NCBI GenBank assembly: GCA_905203795.1
Contig: CAJKXG010000052.1
Coordinates: forward strand, 1 to 7,835
Source: an uncultured Oscillospiraceae bacterium
Lineage (GTDB): Bacteria > Bacillota > Clostridia > Oscillospirales > Acutalibacteraceae
DNA length: 7,835 bases
Direction: 5' to 3'
This document shows positions 6,337 to 7,835 of this stretch, one piece after another; within the stretch, counting starts at the first letter, position 1; each line of letters opens with the position of its first letter. A program made the translations under genes and the position numbers. The notes beneath the pieces were generated by a model. That model was not told the DNA's origin and did not search any database. It saw only the letters and a list, made by a program, of their open reading frames with translations.

Positions 6337-6834
6337 ATGATGGGAGAACTCACACAGCCGATGATGCGCATCATGCAGTTGCTGCGTCGTGTACCGACTG
6401 CGGCGGCCACGATCAAGGGCTCGTCCGCCTATCCGAACTTGCGCGGCGTGGTGCGGCTGTATCCGATGGGAGACGGTACGCTGCTGACGGCGGAAGTGTT
6501 CGGCTTGCCAAAAACCGAAACGGGCATTTTCGGCTTTCATATTCATGCCGGCACTGCCTGCTCCGGCAACGCAACCGATCCGTTTGCGGATGCAGAGGGG
6601 CATTTTTCGCCCGTTGTACGCGAGCATCCGATGCACGCAGGCGATCTGCCGCCGCTGTTCGCGGACACGGACGGCACGGCGTTGATGGCGGTGTATACCG
6701 ATCGTTTTACGCCGCAGGAGGTGATCGGGCACGCGGTGATCGTGCACGCGCATCCGGACGATTTCCACACGCAGCCCGCCGGCGACAGCGGTATGAAAAT
6801 CGCCTGCGGTTTGCTGCGCGCCATGCGAAATTGA
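6337..6834 (+). CDS. Cu/Zn superoxide dismutase-family protein, short clostridial-type form
   Basis: The protein has 165 residues with the Cu/Zn SOD fold signature. GFHIH supplies H68 and H70 and GHFSP supplies the bridging H89. EHPMHAGD supplies Zn-type H97, H100 and D103, and VIVH supplies H137. Cys75 and Cys157 can form the conserved disulfide. Compared with eukaryotic SOD1, the zinc loop between H97 and H100 is 6 residues shorter, and the active-site Arg of the GxRxACG motif is Lys154 (GMKIACG). There is no signal peptide, so it appears cytosolic, unlike most bacterial SodC proteins. The ATG at 6337 (or 6340) was chosen because AAGGGGG lies 8 nt upstream; an in-frame ATG at 6244 overlaps the ABC-F gene and adds a non-conserved tail. 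Metal binding is well supported; dismutase activity is inferred and uncertain because of the Arg-to-Lys change. Confidence 0.9.
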   Translation: MMGELTQPMMRIMQLLRRVPTAAATIKGSSAYPNLRGVVRLYPMGDGTLLTAEVFGLPKTETGIFGFHIHAGTACSGNATDPFADAEGHFSPVVREHPMHAGDLPPLFADTDGTALMAVYTDRFTPQEVIGHAVIVHAHPDDFHTQPAGDSGMKIACGLLRAMRN

Positions 6835-6943
6835 AGGTTGATGTATATTTTACACCTTCTGTGCAAACACTGTAACCGATGCAGATCATCAAGCATCTGT
6901 ATCATGCAGACAAACATCTCAATGCACATGGAGGTTAACAAAC
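6835..6943 (+). promoter_or_regulatory. Leader region of the Q/N-rich mini-gene
   Basis: This AT-rich stretch lies between the SOD-like stop and the mini-gene. A possible promoter is TTTACA (6849-6854) with TGTAAC (6871-6876) at 16 bp spacing, which is weak. ATGCAGA occurs twice (6879-6885 and 6904-6910), and GATGC (6878-6882) can pair with GCATC (6893-6897). GGAGG (6930-6934) is the ribosome site, 9 nt before the ATG at 6944. Confidence 0.35.
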
Positions 6944-7075
6944 ATGAGCCAGCAGAAAAACCAGAACCAGCAGAATCAGCAAAAGAACCAGAATCAGCAG
7001 CAGAATCAACAGCAGCAGAACCAGCAGAATCAGCAGCAGAAAAACCAGCAGCAGAATCAGCAGCAGAAGTTCTGA
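6944..7075 (+). CDS. 43-residue Gln/Asn-rich small protein
   Basis: A frame of 43 codons opens with MSQQKNQNQQ and ends QQQKF. It contains 26 Gln, 10 Asn and 4 Lys, plus single Met, Ser and Phe, so 84% is Gln or Asn with regularly spaced Lys. It has no hydrophobic segment or signal and is predicted disordered and basic. Three things support a real gene: the strong ribosome site GGAGG 9 nt upstream, an intrinsic terminator starting 14 nt after the stop, and its position as a separate unit between two genes. Codons are mostly CAG and AAC/AAT, so the DNA is a CAG-like low-complexity repeat that also leaves other frames open. I know of similar short Q/N-rich hypothetical proteins in Clostridia but no function. 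Its composition resembles aggregation-prone or RNA-binding low-complexity segments; that is inference only. Confidence 0.7.
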   Translation: MSQQKNQNQQNQQKNQNQQQNQQQQNQQNQQQKNQQQNQQQKF

Positions 7076-7088
7076 AGCTGAGGTAAAC

Positions 7089-7133
7089 GAAAACGGTTCG
7101 CCGACACCACCGGTGTTTGCGAACCGTTTTTCG
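7089..7133. terminator. Bidirectional terminator between the Q/N mini-gene and the SirC-like gene
   Basis: AAAACGGTTCGC (7090-7101) pairs perfectly with GCGAACCGTTTT (7119-7130). ACACC/GGTGT (7104-7108 with 7112-7116) continues the stem inside, with an ACC loop. The + strand exits into TTTTTCG. On the minus strand the stem ends in TTTT and continues CGTTT, so it also suits the convergent gene ending at 7140. Confidence 0.9.
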
Positions 7134-7139
7134 TATCTG

Positions 7140-7616
7140 TCAGGTCGTTTTTTGCGACCATTCTTGCATCCATTCCGGCAGCAGCGTTTCCAGCCGCTCG
7201 GCCAAATGGCGATTGAACGCCGGATCGTCTCCGACCATCGAAAGCTGGACATGCTCGTTCAAAACCGTTTCGGGGAAGGTGAAGTTGCCGAAATCTGCCG
7301 GACGAGACAGATGCACGGGGATGGATTTCGCCTTGCATTCCACCGAAATGGCAATGTTGACCGCTTCATTATTGGTAGCGGCGACACACAACATCGCCGA
7401 CGTGCAGTCGCCGCGATTGTATTTGCGGGGCAGATACCGAATGTCGCCCGAAACATCCAACGCCTTCAGCCGTGCACAAAGCATGGGACTGATGACCGTC
7501 ACCTTTGCCCCAAACCGCAGCAGCTGTTCCACCTTGTCGGCGGCAAAATCCCCGCCGCCGAACACCACACAGGTGTTTCCTTGCAGATGGATATACATCG
7601 GAAATCCAAACGACAT
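7140..7616 (-). CDS. Precorrin-2 dehydrogenase (SirC/Met8/CysG-N)-like protein lacking the catalytic Asp
   Basis: Family members use NAD+ to oxidise precorrin-2 to sirohydrochlorin on the way to siroheme or B12. Counting from the ATG at 7616 (158 residues), the protein opens FPMYIHLQGNTCVVFGGGDF, the usual FPM-L-GK-VVGGG Rossmann start of this family. AKVTVISP (37-44), the AAT-motif (AATNNEAVN, 79-87), FTFP (112-115) and LAERLETLLP (138-147) follow. The helical C-terminal domain of about 50 residues seen in CysG and SirC is absent. Where CysG has NVVD with catalytic Asp104, this protein has HLSR (Arg105); ATDD is ATNN; the Ser-Gly-Gly-Thr-Ser-Pro loop is shortened to VGDDP. Dinucleotide binding is likely but catalysis doubtful. 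An alternative in-frame start at 7652 (ribosome site AGGG) adds 12 residues; 7616 was preferred for family alignment and its GGGGTGA site. Confidence 0.82.
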   Translation of the reverse strand: MSFGFPMYIHLQGNTCVVFGGGDFAADKVEQLLRFGAKVTVISPMLCARLKALDVSGDIRYLPRKYNRGDCTSAMLCVAATNNEAVNIAISVECKAKSIPVHLSRPADFGNFTFPETVLNEHVQLSMVGDDPAFNRHLAERLETLLPEWMQEWSQKTT

Positions 7617-7671
7617 GTTGTCACCCCGTTTCAAAAACTGATAAATTTCCATAATTTTCCCTGTTTTTATC

Positions 7672-7700
7672 AGTGTACCATAGCTTTTCATAAATGGCAA
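7672..7700 (-). promoter_or_regulatory. Promoter of the SirC-like gene
   Basis: On the minus strand TTGCCA (7700-7695, 5 of 6 to consensus), a 17-bp spacer and TACACT (7677-7672) preceded by TGG form an extended -10 promoter. Transcription should start near 7665, only about 12 nt before the alternative ATG at 7652 and about 48 nt before the preferred ATG at 7616. Confidence 0.65.
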
Positions 7701-7709
7701 GCCATTTAT
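7690..7709. promoter_or_regulatory. Perfect palindrome over the -35 of the SirC-like gene (candidate operator)
   Basis: ATAAATGGC (7690-7698) and GCCATTTAT (7701-7709) are exact reverse complements separated by AA. The palindrome covers the -35 hexamer TTGCCA, a typical repressor position. The binding protein cannot be named from the sequence. Confidence 0.55.
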
Positions 7710-7713
7710 CCAT

Positions 7714-7740
7714 ACATTTGCAAAACATTTGTAAATTTAC
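7714..7740. repeat. Tandem 11-bp repeats and a 10-bp palindrome upstream of the SirC-like promoter
   Basis: ACATTTGCAAA (7714-7724) is followed directly by ACATTTGTAAA (7725-7735), differing at one base. GTAAATTTAC (7731-7740) is a perfect palindrome. Together with 7690-7709 they form a dense AT-rich cluster of symmetrical sites between two divergent transcription units. Confidence 0.5.
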
Positions 7741-7787
7741 TCATTTTGCCGCACACGAAAAACACAAAAGTTTTTGCGAGATGTATG

Positions 7788-7817
7788 TGTTAAAATGATG
7801 TGACCCAATAAAAAGGA
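7788..7817 (+). promoter_or_regulatory. Promoter and ribosome site of a gene beyond the right edge
   Basis: TGT followed by TAAAAT (7788-7796) is an extended -10 on the + strand; the -35 region (about 7768-7773) is poor. AAAGGAG (7811-7817) is a good Shine-Dalgarno site. No ATG, GTG or TTG follows at normal distance before the window ends, so the coding start lies beyond 7835 or the ribosome site is not used. The gene's identity is not visible. Confidence 0.45.
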
Positions 7818-7835
7818 GAAGTAACTTCCAAAGTA

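Noticed and set aside
4632..6416. 594-codon minus-strand open frame opposite the ABC-F gene
   Set aside because: The + strand encodes an unmistakable ABC-F protein; the antisense translation is His/Gln/Arg-rich without any family motif and has no promoter or ribosome site. It results from codon bias.
6838..7086. Glu/Ala/Pro-rich frame overlapping the Q/N-rich mini-gene
   Set aside because: It is open only because CAG-type repeats leave all frames open; no ribosome site precedes its ATGs, whereas the Q/N frame has GGAGG at 9 nt.
6935..7252. Leu/Ile/Val-rich minus-strand frame resembling a membrane protein
   Set aside because: The hydrophobic run is the complement of the CAG/AAC repeat and crosses the bidirectional terminator; it is not a plausible gene.

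Overview
The window reads as chromosomal DNA of a moderately GC-rich Gram-positive anaerobe. Strong AGGAGG-type ribosome sites, TTGACA/TATAAT-type promoters, a YkpA/YbiT-type ABC-F ATPase, a DUF975-like membrane protein and a short clostridial-style Cu/Zn SOD-family protein all point to the class Clostridia, possibly the Oscillospirales. This placement is inferred from gene content, not from a database match. I see no prophage, CRISPR array, tRNA, rRNA or complete insertion sequence.

Layout. (1) 2-1867 (+) is the 3' two-thirds of valS. It converges on mgtE (1943-3523, -), and the two share a long bidirectional terminator. (2) The 377-bp gap 3524-3900 is the most structured non-coding part of the window. 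On the minus strand it carries a near-consensus promoter, a 91-bp unit bounded by perfect 12-bp inverted repeats, a 30-codon ORF with a good Shine-Dalgarno site whose start codon lies inside that inverted repeat, and a three-tier hairpin ending in a U-tract. All of this lies upstream of mgtE, which makes it a candidate attenuator or leader for Mg2+ transport. It lacks the M-box core that would normally be expected there. (3) A DUF975-like membrane protein (3901-4644, +) and an ABC-F ATPase (4686-6287, +) are closely spaced. (4) A Cu/Zn SOD-family gene (6337-6834, +) follows, with its ribosome site inside the hairpin that ends the ABC-F gene. (5) A 43-residue protein that is 84% Gln/Asn (6944-7075, +) has its own strong ribosome site and terminator. 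(6) A precorrin-2 dehydrogenase/SirC-like gene (7140-7616, -) converges on that terminator. (7) The right edge holds a palindrome-rich control region and the promoter and ribosome site of a further + strand gene lying outside the window.

The genes do not form one pathway: translation (valS), Mg2+ uptake (mgtE), ribosome-associated ATPase (ABC-F), redox (SOD-like) and a tetrapyrrole-type fold (SirC-like). The points most worth attention are an ABC-F protein in which one of the two composite ATP sites has lost every key catalytic residue while the other is intact; the mgtE leader; the MgtE with an extra 76-residue N-terminal repeat; the SirC-like protein lacking the catalytic Asp; and the Q/N-rich mini-protein.
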